Shown here: piece after piece, positions 1-8,113 of the stretch
How the letters are laid out: each line of letters begins with the position of its first letter
Numbering within the stretch: position 1 is the first letter of the stretch
Source: Solimonas thermocellulolyticum
Lineage (GTDB): Bacteria; Pseudomonadota; Gammaproteobacteria; Nevskiales; Nevskiaceae
Assembly (NCBI RefSeq): GCF_040327995.1
Contig: NZ_JBEPIJ010000005.1
Coordinates: 62,001-126,000 of the forward strand
DNA length: 64,000 bases
Reading direction: 5' to 3'
Program-made: the position numbers and the translations under genes
The notes under the pieces: model-generated
What the model saw: the letters and a program-made list of their open reading frames with translations, nothing else
Told to the model about the DNA's origin: nothing
Database searches by the model: none

Positions 1-1025
1 TTGATGCGGCACTCGATCGCGTGACCGCGAAAGCGGATGTCGTCCTGCGTGAGCCGCAGCGGCTGGCCATCGGCGATGCGGATCATCTCGCCGATCAGAT
101 CGACGCTGGTGACCATCTCGGTCACCGGGTGCTCGACCTGGATGCGGGTGTTCATTTCGATGAAGTAGAACTGCCCGTTCTCGTACAGGAACTCGAAGGT
201 GCCGGCGCCGCGGTAGCCGATGCGCTTGCAGGCCTCTACGCACAGCGCGCCGATCCGCGCCCGCTGCTCGTCGGTGACGCCGGGTGCCAAGGATTCCTCG
301 ACCACCTTCTGGTTACGGCGCTGCATCGAGCAGTCGCGCTCGCCCAGGTGGATCGCGTTGCCCTGGCCGTCGGCGAGCACCTGGATCTCGACGTGGCGCG
401 GCGTCTCCAGGTATTTCTCCATGAACACCGAGCCGTCGCGGAAGGCGGCCTGCGCTTCGCTGCGCGCGAGCTGGATCTTGTGGATCAGCTCGCCCGGTTC
501 GCGGACCACGTGCATGCCGCGTCCGCCGCCGCCGGCCGCGGCCTTGATCAGCGCCGGATAGCCGACCTGTTCGGCAGTCTCGATGCAGACCTGCTCGTCG
601 TCCGGCAGCACCCCTTGCGAACCCGGCACGCAGGGCACGCCGGCGGCGATCATCTCGGCCTTGGCGTTGGTCTTCGAGCCCATCAGCCGGATGGTTTCCG
701 GCTTGGGGCCGATGAAGATGAAGCCCGAACGTTCGACCGATTCGGCGAAGTCCGCGTTCTCGGACAAAAAGCCGTAGCCGGGGTGGATGGCATCGGCCTG
801 CGTGACCTCGGCGGCGGAGATGATCGCCGCCATGTTGAGGTAGCTGCGCCCGGCCTGCGGCGGGCCGATGCAGACCGCCTCGTCGGCGAGCGCCACGTGC
901 TTTTGCTCGCGATCGGCGGTGGAATACACGGCGACGGTCTTGATGCCGAGCTCGCGGCAGGCGCGCAGGATGCGCAGGGCGATCTCGCCGCGGTTGGCGA
1001 TGAGGATCTTCTTGATCTGCTTCAT
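1..1025 (-). CDS. accC: Biotin carboxylase subunit of acetyl-CoA carboxylase (C-terminus beyond window)
   Basis: This subunit carboxylates biotin on AccB with ATP and bicarbonate, the first half-reaction of malonyl-CoA synthesis in the cytoplasm. About 341 of the family's usual 445-450 residues are present; the C-terminus lies beyond the left edge. The translation opens MKQIKKILIANRGEIALR, the standard family start, and carries the ATP-grasp glycine loop KAAAGGGGRGM near residue 160 and the conserved FIEMNTRIQVEHPVTE stretch near residue 285. The ATG at 1023-1025 lies 10 bases after the accB stop, so the two are surely co-transcribed. Everything visible is intact. Identification is very secure. 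Confidence 0.97.
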   Translation of the reverse strand, partial: MKQIKKILIANRGEIALRILRACRELGIKTVAVYSTADREQKHVALADEAVCIGPPQAGRSYLNMAAIISAAEVTQADAIHPGYGFLSENADFAESVERSGFIFIGPKPETIRLMGSKTNAKAEMIAAGVPCVPGSQGVLPDDEQVCIETAEQVGYPALIKAAAGGGGRGMHVVREPGELIHKIQLARSEAQAAFRDGSVFMEKYLETPRHVEIQVLADGQGNAIHLGERDCSMQRRNQKVVEESLAPGVTDEQRARIGALCVEACKRIGYRGAGTFEFLYENGQFYFIEMNTRIQVEHPVTEMVTSVDLIGEMIRIADGQPLRLTQDDIRFRGHAIECRI

Positions 1026-1035
1026 GGGCGCCGCG

Positions 1036-1497
1036 TCACTCGATGATGAAGAGCGGCTGGTCGAACTCTACCGGCTTTTCGTTCTCCACCAGGATCTCGG
1101 CGATCACGCCGGCCTTGTCGGCCTCGATCTGGTTGAGCATCTTCATCGCCTCGATGATGCACAGCACCTGACCCGGCTTGACCGTCTGGCCGACTTCCAC
1201 GAAGGGTTTGGCGCCCGGCGACGGGGCGCGGTAAAAGGTGCCGACCATCGGTGCGCGCACGACATGGCGGGTATCCGCCGGTTTGGGCGCTTCCGCGGGC
1301 TTGGCGGGAGTGGGCTCGGGTGCGGCCGCTGCCGCGGCCATCATCGGCGCTGGCGGCGCGAGCGGCATCGGCGCCGGCGCCTGTGCCGCGGCGTGGCGGC
1401 TGATGCGCACCGACTCCTCGCCTTCACGCACCTCCAGCTCGGAGATGCCGCTTTGTTCGACGAGTTCGATCAGGGTCTTGATCTTGCGAAGATCCAT
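1036..1497 (-). CDS. accB: Biotin carboxyl carrier protein of acetyl-CoA carboxylase
   Basis: AccB carries the biotin that shuttles carboxyl groups from AccC to the carboxyltransferase AccAD. The 153-residue protein has the usual plan: a short N-terminal domain beginning MDLRKIKTLIELVEQSG, an Ala/Pro-rich linker at about residues 36-75, and a C-terminal biotinyl domain with the motif EAMKMLN, where K119 is the biotinylated lysine. The PMVGTFYRAPSP segment is also typical. It sits between aroQ (29 bases upstream) and accC (10 bases downstream), the classical gammaproteobacterial order. AccB is known to control accBC expression in E. coli, but nothing here shows that directly. Confidence 0.97.
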   Translation of the reverse strand: MDLRKIKTLIELVEQSGISELEVREGEESVRISRHAAAQAPAPMPLAPPAPMMAAAAAAPEPTPAKPAEAPKPADTRHVVRAPMVGTFYRAPSPGAKPFVEVGQTVKPGQVLCIIEAMKMLNQIEADKAGVIAEILVENEKPVEFDQPLFIIE

Positions 1498-1526
1498 GGG
1501 GTTCCTTGCGGGTGCGGTTGGGGGCC

Positions 1527-1976
1527 TCAGCGTGCCGCCGAAGCCAATCTTTCATGGGCGGCCAGCAGGGCCAGCCGGTAGCCCAGCGGGCCACAGCCGA
1601 CGATGACGCCGGCCGCGATGTCGGAGAAATACGAATGTCGTCGGAATGCCTCGCGCGCGTGCACGTTCGACAGGTGCACTTCGAAGAAGGGGATGGCGAC
1701 GCCGAGCAGGGCATCGCGCAGGGCGATGCTGGTATGGGTGTAGGCCCCGGGGTTCAGCAGGATGCAGGCTACGCCTTCGCCGCGCGCCTGCTGGACGCGA
1801 TCGACCAGCAGGCCTTCGTGATTGCTCTGGAAGCAGGCGAGCTCGTGACCCAGCGCGCGCGCCTCGTCGCGCAAGGCCTGCTCGATCTCGGCCAGCGTAC
1901 GGCTGCCGTAGACGGCGGGCTCGCGACTGCCCAACAGATTGAGGTTGGGGCCGTTGATCAGCAGCAATTGGCTCAA
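1527..1976 (-). CDS. aroQ: Type II 3-dehydroquinate dehydratase
   Basis: This enzyme converts 3-dehydroquinate to 3-dehydroshikimate, the third step of the shikimate pathway. At 149 residues it has the normal type II length (dodecameric class). Seen in the sequence: the N-terminal signature LLINGPNLNLLGSREPAVYG with the active-site tyrosine, the NPGAYTHTSIALRDAL block, and EVHLSNVHAREAFRRHSY, which carries the substrate-binding His and Arg residues. It precedes accB in the same direction with a 29-base gap, so it shares a transcript with the acetyl-CoA carboxylase genes. The 125 bases upstream, up to the thioredoxin-like gene, hold no gene. Confidence 0.96.
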   Translation of the reverse strand: MSQLLLINGPNLNLLGSREPAVYGSRTLAEIEQALRDEARALGHELACFQSNHEGLLVDRVQQARGEGVACILLNPGAYTHTSIALRDALLGVAIPFFEVHLSNVHAREAFRRHSYFSDIAAGVIVGCGPLGYRLALLAAHERLASAAR

Positions 1977-2101
1977 GCCGGTGCTCGACGGGGGTTTCCC
2001 GCATTCTGCCCGAGCGGTCAGAAAGAACTCAAGATGCGTGCAGTTGGCTGCAGATCAGGGCAGTTTTTGGCGGATTCTCGGTGCTGCGGCGGGCTGGCCG
2101 C

Positions 2102-2623
2102 TCAGGCGCCGAGATGCTCGGTAATCAAGGTTTCCAGCGCGTCGCGCGACAGACCGCCGAGCACGACCTCGGCGATGCGGCCCTGCGGGTCGATCAACAC
2201 GGTGTACGGCAGCGCGCCGCGCGTGTTACCGAGCGCCTGCATCGCGGCGTCCGCCGCGGCGAAATCGGCGGTCACCGGGTAGTTGATGCGAAAGCGCTGC
2301 ACGATGGCGGCGACCGCGTCGGCATCGTCGAGCGCCGGGCCCAGCACGCGCAGGCCGCGTTCGGCGAAGCGGGCCTGTGCCTCCACCAAGAGCGGCAGTT
2401 CGTCCATGCATGGCGCGCACCACGAGGCCCAGAAGTTGATCAGCACCCAGTGGCCGCGCAGCGCATCGAGCCGGTGCTCGCGCTGCTGGGTGTCGACGAA
2501 AACCAAGGGCGGCGCGGCTCGGCCGATCAGCGGCGAGGCCCCTGGGCCGAGCAGTCGGTAAGCGAGGTAACCGGCGGAGCCGGCGCACAGCGCGAGCACG
2601 AGAATCAGCAGGAATTGGCGCAT
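2102..2623 (-). CDS. TlpA/ResA-family membrane-anchored thioredoxin-like protein
   Basis: Predicted periplasmic thiol-disulfide oxidoreductase of 173 residues. The N-terminus (about residues 3-25) is a hydrophobic signal anchor, followed by a thioredoxin fold with the redox motif WCAPC near residue 70 and a cis-proline loop (GALPYTVLIDPQGRI) near residue 140. The family reduces or isomerises disulfides in cytochrome c maturation and related processes; the partner here is unknown. It lies between cutA (18-base gap) and aroQ on one strand. In many gammaproteobacteria cutA neighbours dsbD, so this protein may occupy a related niche; that is inference. The family is certain, the physiological role is not. 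Confidence 0.85.
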   Translation of the reverse strand: MRQFLLILVLALCAGSAGYLAYRLLGPGASPLIGRAAPPLVFVDTQQREHRLDALRGHWVLINFWASWCAPCMDELPLLVEAQARFAERGLRVLGPALDDADAVAAIVQRFRINYPVTADFAAADAAMQALGNTRGALPYTVLIDPQGRIAEVVLGGLSRDALETLITEHLGA

Positions 2624-2641
2624 CAGCGGGACCGTGGGTGA

Positions 2642-2953
2642 TCAGGACGTGGCGCGTAGCACCCAGTCGAGGTAGGGCGCGTGGCCGCGGTCCAGGTCGA
2701 CCGCGATGATCTCGGGAAGTTCGTACGGATGCCGTGCCAGCACCGCTTCGCGCAGCGCGTCGAAACGGTCGGCGCGATGCTTGATCAGCAGCAGGGCCTC
2801 ATCGTCGCGGCACAGCTTGCCGTCCCAGCGATACACCGAGCGGATCTGCGGGACGATGTTCACGCAGGCGGCGACGCCAGCCTCGACCAGCGCAGTGGCC
2901 AACGCATCGGCGCGGTCGGGCGGGCAGGTGACGAGGGCGAGGGCGACGTGCAT
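2642..2953 (-). CDS. cutA: CutA1-like divalent-cation tolerance protein
   Basis: A small trimeric cytoplasmic protein of the CutA1 family, named from E. coli copper tolerance though its real function remains unclear. The 103-residue product starts MHVALALVTCPPDRADALA and shows the conserved core: AACVNIVPQIRSVYRWDGK, the DDEALLLIKHR strand, and HPYELPEIIAVDLDRG near the C-terminus. I chose the ATG at 2951-2953; an upstream in-frame extension to 2998 adds a non-conserved segment absent from the family. It is the first gene of the leftward cutA-tlpA-aroQ-accB-accC run and diverges from the histidine kinase gene. Confidence 0.92.
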   Translation of the reverse strand: MHVALALVTCPPDRADALATALVEAGVAACVNIVPQIRSVYRWDGKLCRDDEALLLIKHRADRFDALREAVLARHPYELPEIIAVDLDRGHAPYLDWVLRATS

Positions 2954-3069
2954 GGCGTCATTGTGACCGGACTCGCAGCCTGCGGCGAGCGGCGGCATGC
3001 GGGTTGGAGCGCTCGGCTGCTAGGCTTGCCGGGCTCGACACCACGCAGACAGCGCGTCAGCGTACCGGA

Positions 3070-3792
3070 ATGGCCCGATCCGACACGACACGCTCGGGCG
3101 CAACGCCAGCCGACGACGGCGGCCGTTTCGCCTGGGTCAGGCGGCTGTGGCGCCGCGCGCCTGCGGCTGCGGCCAGCATCGACGCGGCGGAGCGCGAGCG
3201 CATCGCCGCGCAGGAGCGCGCCCGCATCTTCCGCGATCTGCACGATGACATCGGCGTGAAGCTGCTGGCGCTGCTGCACACGGTCAACGACGTGCGCCAG
3301 GCCGACCTGGTGCGCTCGGTGATCTATGATCTGCGCGACATCGTCTCGCGCTCGCGGCGGCCGCCGGGTACCCTGCTCGAAGTGCTGGCGCAGATTCGCG
3401 ACGAGATGGAGCAGCGGCTCGAGGCGCTCGGCGTGCAGCTCGCCTGGCTACAGAAGCCGACGCCGGATGTGCCGATGTCCGCGTTCAGTGCGCTGAACCT
3501 GTTCCGCATCACGCGCGAGGCCGTGACCAATGCGATCCGTCACGCACGCGCGCGAGAAATCCATGTCCACATCGCCTGCGAGGAGTCGATGCTGATGTTC
3601 GCGATCGTCAACGACGGCGGCGGCTTGCCGCGCGCGCCCGCCACCGGCACCGGCACGCTCGGCATGCGCGAGCGCGCGAGTGCCCTCGGCGGCTCGCTGC
3701 ACTGGAGCGAGGAGCCCGGCGGCGGGGTACGGGTCACGCTGCGGGTGCCGCTGGCCGCGCTCGAATCGGCCACCGCGGGATCGGGCACGTGA
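3070..3792 (+). CDS. Soluble NarL/DegS-type sensor histidine kinase without a visible sensor domain
   Basis: A 240-residue kinase of the HisKA_3 class. The phosphoacceptor region reads RIFRDLHDDIG with H58, followed by a GHKL ATPase domain showing the N-box REAVTNAIRHA and the GTLGMRERASALGG loop near the end. There is no transmembrane segment and no PAS, GAF or HAMP domain before the dimerisation helix, only about 45 Arg/Ala-rich residues, so it is cytoplasmic and must sense through a partner or unknown means. The ATG at 3070 is used; a TTG at 3004 would add 22 non-descript residues. Its stop overlaps the GTG of the response regulator (GTGA), giving translational coupling. Confidence 0.88.
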   Translation: MARSDTTRSGATPADDGGRFAWVRRLWRRAPAAAASIDAAERERIAAQERARIFRDLHDDIGVKLLALLHTVNDVRQADLVRSVIYDLRDIVSRSRRPPGTLLEVLAQIRDEMEQRLEALGVQLAWLQKPTPDVPMSAFSALNLFRITREAVTNAIRHARAREIHVHIACEESMLMFAIVNDGGGLPRAPATGTGTLGMRERASALGGSLHWSEEPGGGVRVTLRVPLAALESATAGSGT

Positions 3793-4436
3793 ATCGCATC
3801 GAGCGCGCGTTGGTCATCGAGGACGTGGCCTCGGCCGCGGCCTGGCTGTCCGGCTTGCTGCGGGACGTCTTCGCCTGCGACATCTACGTCGCCGCCTCGG
3901 TGCAGGAGGGGCGCAAGAAGCTGTCGATGTACCGCCCGGACCTGGTGCTGGTCGATCTCGGTCTGCCGGACGGTTCAGGGGTCGAGCTGCTGCGCTATGC
4001 GGCGCAGAACTTTCCCGACTGCCTGCGCGTGGTCACGACGATCTACGCCGACGACGAGCACCTGTTCGCCGCGCTGCGCGCCGGCGTGCAGGGCTATCTG
4101 CTCAAGGACGAGCCGGACACCAAGGTGCGGCGCGCGCTCAAGAGCATCGCCGACGGCGAACCACCGCTGTCGTCGCTGGTCGCGCAGCGCATGCTCGCCG
4201 CGTTCGGACCGACCGTGAGCCATTCGGAATCGGCCGCCGATGAAGGCGTGCTCTCGCCGCGCGAGCGCGAGGTGCTGACGCTGATCGCCAAGGGCATGCG
4301 CATGCCCGAGGTCGCCGAGATGCTCGGCATCACCCGCAACACCACGGCCGGCTACATCAAGTCGGTCTATCGCAAGCTCGGCGTGTCGACGCGCGCCGAG
4401 GCGGCGCTCAAGGCGGCCGATCTGGGGCTGGTGTAA
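3789..4436 (+). CDS. NarL/FixJ-family response regulator (REC plus LuxR-type HTH)
   Basis: A 215-residue transcription factor. The receiver domain (about residues 5-120) has the acidic pair E11/D12, phosphoacceptor D56 in VLVDLGLPDGSG, and the conserved lysine in GYLLKDEPD. The C-terminal LuxR helix-turn-helix (about residues 150-212) begins LSPREREVLTLIAKGM and includes NTTAGYIKSVYRKLGVSTR. The GTG start overlaps the kinase stop by four bases, so the two form a cognate pair. Its targets cannot be read from this window; the downstream gene putA has its own -10-like element and is separated by 93 bases. Confidence 0.92.
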   Translation: MNRIERALVIEDVASAAAWLSGLLRDVFACDIYVAASVQEGRKKLSMYRPDLVLVDLGLPDGSGVELLRYAAQNFPDCLRVVTTIYADDEHLFAALRAGVQGYLLKDEPDTKVRRALKSIADGEPPLSSLVAQRMLAAFGPTVSHSESAADEGVLSPREREVLTLIAKGMRMPEVAEMLGITRNTTAGYIKSVYRKLGVSTRAEAALKAADLGLV

Positions 4437-4495
4437 CCCGCCGTTGCGGCGCTTCGGTTGCTGGTGGATTGCGCGGCGCTGCCGCGAACCCGCCC

Positions 4496-4501
4496 TACAA
4501 T
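4496..4501 (+). promoter_or_regulatory. Candidate -10 element upstream of putA
   Basis: TACAAT lies 28 bases before the putA ATG, in the gap after the response regulator gene. The nearest TTG-type hexamer (TTGCGC at 4469-4474) is 21 bases away, too far for a standard sigma-70 promoter, so only the -10 is supported. Confidence 0.35.
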
Positions 4502-4529
4502 GCCTGCTCGCTTGTCCGCCGGAGTCTGC

Positions 4530-7500
4530 ATGAGCGCCGAAGGGCTCCCCGAGCAATTCCTGTTTGCCGAGCCACCGCCATCGCGCGATGCGCTGCGCGC
4601 TGCGATCAGCGCCCACTGGCTCGCCGACGAAACCCAGCTCGTCAACCGTTTGCTGTCGATTGCCGAGCTGCCGCCGGCGCAGTCGCAGGCGGTGGTGGCA
4701 CGGGCCGCGGGCTGGGTCGGGCGCGTGCGCAAACTGCGCGAGCGGCGCTCGCCGCTCGATGCCTTCATGCAGCAGTATGACCTGTCCTCCGAGGAGGGCG
4801 TATTGCTGATGTGTCTGGCCGAGGCGCTCTTGCGCATCCCCGACGACGATACTGCCGAGAAGCTGATCGCCGACAAGCTCGCCAACGCCGACTGGGAGGC
4901 GCATCTGGGCGAGAGCGACTCGCTGTTCGTCAACGCCTCCACCTGGGGCCTGATGCTGACCGGGCGCATCGTCAAGCTCTCGCCCGAGACCACCGGCAAC
5001 TTCCGTGCGGCGATCAACCGCCTGATCGGCAAGTCCACCGAGCCGGTGATCCGCCTTGCGATCCGTCAGGCGATGCGCATGATGGGCTCGCAGTTCGTCA
5101 TGGGCCGCGACATCGGCGAGGCCTTGCGCGAGTCGCACGGCAAGGCGCAGCGCCGCTATCGGCACTCCTTCGACATGCTCGGCGAGGCGGCGCTCACGGC
5201 CGCCGACGCGCAGCGTTATTTCGAGGCCTACCGCGCGGCGATCCTCGCGATCGGGCGTGATGCCGAGGCCACGCGCGAGGCCAGCGTGTTCGAGCGTCCG
5301 GGAATCTCGGTGAAGCTGTCGGCGCTGCATCCGCGCTACGAGTTCGCGCAGCGCGCGCGCGTGCTCTGTGAGCTGACGCCACGGCTGTGCGAACTCGCGC
5401 GGCTGGCGCGCGCGCAGAACATTGGCCTGACCGTCGACGCCGAGGAGGCCGATCGTCTGGAGCTGTCGCTGGACGTGTTCGAACAGGCCTACGCCGATGC
5501 GGCGCTCGGCGACTGGCCCGGCTTGGGTCTGGCCGTGCAGGCTTTCCAGAAGCGCGGTCTGTTCGTGATCGAGTGGCTCGAAGCGCTGGCGCGGCGTGGC
5601 GGCCGGCGCATCCCGGTGCGCCTGGTCAAAGGGGCATACTGGGATACCGAGATCAAGCGCGCACAGGAACAGGGGCTGTCCGGCTATCCGGTGTTCACGC
5701 GCAAGGCCAACACCGACGTCGCGTATCTCGCCTGCGCGCGCCGCCTGCTCGCCGCGCGCGACCTGTTCTATCCGATGCTGGCGACGCACAACGCGCACAC
5801 GGTGGCTGCGGTCTGCGCCTACGCCGGCGATCCCGATGCCGCTGGCCTGCATGCCCGCGGCGGCTACGAGTTCCAGCGCCTGCACGGCATGGGCGAAGCG
5901 CTGTACGAGGTGGTCGGCGAGGATCTTTCGGTGCCGTGCCGTGTTTACGCGCCGGTCGGCACCCACGAGGACCTGCTGCCATATCTGGTGCGACGGCTCC
6001 TCGAGAACGGCGCCAATACCTCCTTCGTCAACCGCATCTTCGACGAGCAGGTGCCGGCCGAGCTGCTCGTCGCCGATCCGGTGGCCGCGGTCGCGGCGCT
6101 GCCGGTCAAGCCCAATCCGCACCTGATGCTGCCGGCCGATCTCTACGGCGCGCTGCGACGCAATTCCGCCGGCATCAATCTGGCCGACGAGGCCAGCACC
6201 TCGCGGTTGCGGCAGGCCCTGCGCCCTGCGCCGACGCCGCGACCGGCGCGCTCCATCGTCGCCGCCGGCATCGCCGCCGATGCAGCGGTGCACACGGTGC
6301 ATGCACCCGCCGACCGCCGCCGCGTGCTCGGCGAGTGGACGGCGTTCGCGCCAGCGGGCGTCGCTGCCGTGGTCGATGCCGCGCGCGCGGCGCAGGCCGA
6401 CTGGAATGCGCTGGGTGTCGGCAAGCGCGCGGCGATCCTCGAACGTGCGGCCGACCGCCTCGAAGCCGAGATACCGGCGTTCATGCGTCTGGCCATTCTT
6501 GAAGCCGGCAAGACCGTGCCCGATGCGCTTGCCGAGGTGCGCGAGGCGGTCGACTTTCTGCGTTACTACGCCGCGCAGGCGCGGCGGCTGATGGCCCGCC
6601 CAGAGATCCTGCCCGGACCGACCGGCGAGCACAACGAACTGCAGTTGCACGGCAAGGGCGTGTTCGTCTGCATCTCGCCGTGGAACTTCCCGCTGGCGAT
6701 CTTCACCGGCCAGGTCGCTGCCGCGCTGGTCACCGGCAACAGCGTCGTCGCCAAGCCGGCGGAGCAGACCAATCTGATCGCGGTGGCGATGGTTGAGCTG
6801 CTGCACGAGGCCGGTGTCCCCGTGCCGGTGTTGCAACTCGTGCTCGGTGGCGGCGAACTGGGCGCCGCGCTGGTCGCCGACGCGCGCATCGCGGGCGTCG
6901 CGTTCACCGGCTCGGTCGAGGTCGCCCAGTCGATCCACCGCAGCCTGGCGGCGCGGCCGGGGCCGATCGCGACCCTGATCGCCGAAACCGGCGGGCAGAA
7001 CGCGATGATCGTCGACTCCTCGGCGCTGCCCGAGCAGGTGGTCAAGGACACGCTGCTGTCCGCCTTCGGTTCGGCCGGCCAGCGCTGCTCGGCGCTGCGC
7101 GTGCTCTATCTGCAGCGCGAGATCGCCGACAAGACCCTGGCGATGCTGCGCGGCGCGATGCGCGAGCTGGTGATCGGGGACCCGGCCCTCTTGTCGACCG
7201 ATATCGGCCCAGTGATCGACGACGCGGCACGGGAACGGCTCGACACCCATGCCGAGGCGATGGCAAAACAGTACCGGCTGATCGAACGGCTCGCGCCGCC
7301 GTCGAGCTGTGCACACGGCAGCTACTTCGCCCCCTGCGCGGTCGAGATCGACCGTCTCGACCGGCTCGACGGCGAGTACTTCGGTGCGATGCTGCACGTG
7401 ATCCGTTACGATGGCCGCAAGCTCGACGAGGTGATCGATGAGATCAACGCCAGCGGCTACGGCCTGACGCTGGGCGTGCATTCCCGCATCGAGGCCACCT

Positions 7501-7724
7501 GGCGGAGGGTGCAGCAGCGTGCGCGTGTCGGCAACTGCTACGTGAATCGCGGCATGACCGGCGCCGTCGTCGGCGTGCAGCCCTTCGGCGGCGAGGGTCT
7601 TTCCGGCACCGGGCCCAAGGCGGGCGGGCCACATTACCTTTTGCGCTTCGTGACCGAGCGCACGCTCACGGTCAACACGGCCGCGATCGGCGGAAACGCA
7701 CGCCTGCTGGCGCAGAGCGACTGA
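4530..7724 (+). CDS. putA: Bifunctional proline dehydrogenase / L-glutamate gamma-semialdehyde dehydrogenase
   Basis: PutA oxidises proline to P5C with FAD in its N-terminal half, then P5C/glutamate semialdehyde to glutamate with NAD in its C-terminal half. The protein has 1064 residues. The proline dehydrogenase barrel spans about residues 180-470 (RHSFDMLGEAALTAADAQRY; RLVKGAYWDTEIKRAQEQG). The aldehyde dehydrogenase domain spans about residues 600-1040, with SPWNFPLAIFTGQVAAAL, the catalytic glutamate in IAETGGQNAM, and nucleophile C853 in GQRCSALRV. The ATG at 4530 is preferred over an upstream frame opening at 4458. No N-terminal ribbon-helix-helix domain is visible, so this is the non-autoregulatory class. 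It converges with the small gene ending at 7735. Confidence 0.96.
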   Translation: MSAEGLPEQFLFAEPPPSRDALRAAISAHWLADETQLVNRLLSIAELPPAQSQAVVARAAGWVGRVRKLRERRSPLDAFMQQYDLSSEEGVLLMCLAEALLRIPDDDTAEKLIADKLANADWEAHLGESDSLFVNASTWGLMLTGRIVKLSPETTGNFRAAINRLIGKSTEPVIRLAIRQAMRMMGSQFVMGRDIGEALRESHGKAQRRYRHSFDMLGEAALTAADAQRYFEAYRAAILAIGRDAEATREASVFERPGISVKLSALHPRYEFAQRARVLCELTPRLCELARLARAQNIGLTVDAEEADRLELSLDVFEQAYADAALGDWPGLGLAVQAFQKRGLFVIEWLEALARRGGRRIPVRLVKGAYWDTEIKRAQEQGLSGYPVFTRKANTDVAYLACARRLLAARDLFYPMLATHNAHTVAAVCAYAGDPDAAGLHARGGYEFQRLHGMGEALYEVVGEDLSVPCRVYAPVGTHEDLLPYLVRRLLENGANTSFVNRIFDEQVPAELLVADPVAAVAALPVKPNPHLMLPADLYGALRRNSAGINLADEASTSRLRQALRPAPTPRPARSIVAAGIAADAAVHTVHAPADRRRVLGEWTAFAPAGVAAVVDAARAAQADWNALGVGKRAAILERAADRLEAEIPAFMRLAILEAGKTVPDALAEVREAVDFLRYYAAQARRLMARPEILPGPTGEHNELQLHGKGVFVCISPWNFPLAIFTGQVAAALVTGNSVVAKPAEQTNLIAVAMVELLHEAGVPVPVLQLVLGGGELGAALVADARIAGVAFTGSVEVAQSIHRSLAARPGPIATLIAETGGQNAMIVDSSALPEQVVKDTLLSAFGSAGQRCSALRVLYLQREIADKTLAMLRGAMRELVIGDPALLSTDIGPVIDDAARERLDTHAEAMAKQYRLIERLAPPSSCAHGSYFAPCAVEIDRLDRLDGEYFGAMLHVIRYDGRKLDEVIDEINASGYGLTLGVHSRIEATWRRVQQRARVGNCYVNRGMTGAVVGVQPFGGEGLSGTGPKAGGPHYLLRFVTERTLTVNTAAIGGNARLLAQSD

Positions 7725-7734
7725 GACAGGACGC

Positions 7735-8001
7735 CTACGAGCCCTCGGCAGGGGTGAGGGCAGTCGAGGCGAGGCCGCAGTCGAAGCGCAGACCCCTCAT
7801 CGCGTCGGTGGTGCACCAACGTGTCGCCAGCGCCGGCCCCGAGCCGGGCACGGCGACCGCGGCGTCGGCAACATTCACGGTGCCGCCGTCTTGCGCCAGC
7901 CACAGTCCGCAGGCCGCACCGGCGCAGAACAGCGTCAGCATCTGGGTTCGTTTGAGACGGAGGCGGCGGCGGATCTGGGTCTCGTCGTAAATGCGCAACA
8001 T
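7735..8001 (-). CDS. Hypothetical small membrane-anchored protein
   Basis: I do not recognise this 88-residue product. It starts MLRIYDETQIRRRLRLKRTQ, a basic cytoplasmic-looking head, followed by one hydrophobic segment (about residues 21-36) and a tail of about 50 residues with two cysteines (RWCTTDAMRGLRFDCG). A single-pass protein with the tail outside the cytoplasm is the simplest reading. It ends ten bases from putA (convergent) and is divergent from the MATE gene, sharing an AT-rich intergenic stretch at 8002-8040. It is distinctly better supported than the overlapping longer frames, which carry no protein-like features, but remains a hypothetical gene. Confidence 0.5.
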   Translation of the reverse strand: MLRIYDETQIRRRLRLKRTQMLTLFCAGAACGLWLAQDGGTVNVADAAVAVPGSGPALATRWCTTDAMRGLRFDCGLASTALTPAEGS

Positions 8002-8113
8002 GGTGAGTATTTGTTCTTTTTTCGGGTATTGTACACAACTGCTCCCTGACGGCCGAGTTATCGCCGTGACCCCGCGCGCGACGCGCGGGCGTTCACCCGC
8101 CGATTGCGCTGAC

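Noticed and set aside
3975..7634. A 1219-codon open frame on the minus strand
   Set aside because: It is fully antisense to the response regulator and putA, is Arg/His/Ala-rich with no domain signature, and is a by-product of high G+C third positions in the real genes.
7634..8038. A 134-codon minus-strand frame over the end of putA
   Set aside because: Overlaps putA and the better-supported 88-residue gene; its translation is an Arg-rich shadow.
8009..8040. A promoter or LexA-type operator in the AT-rich divergent region before the MATE gene
   Set aside because: TTGTTC and TACACA-type hexamers are present but at wrong spacing, and no palindrome matches a known LexA or other operator.
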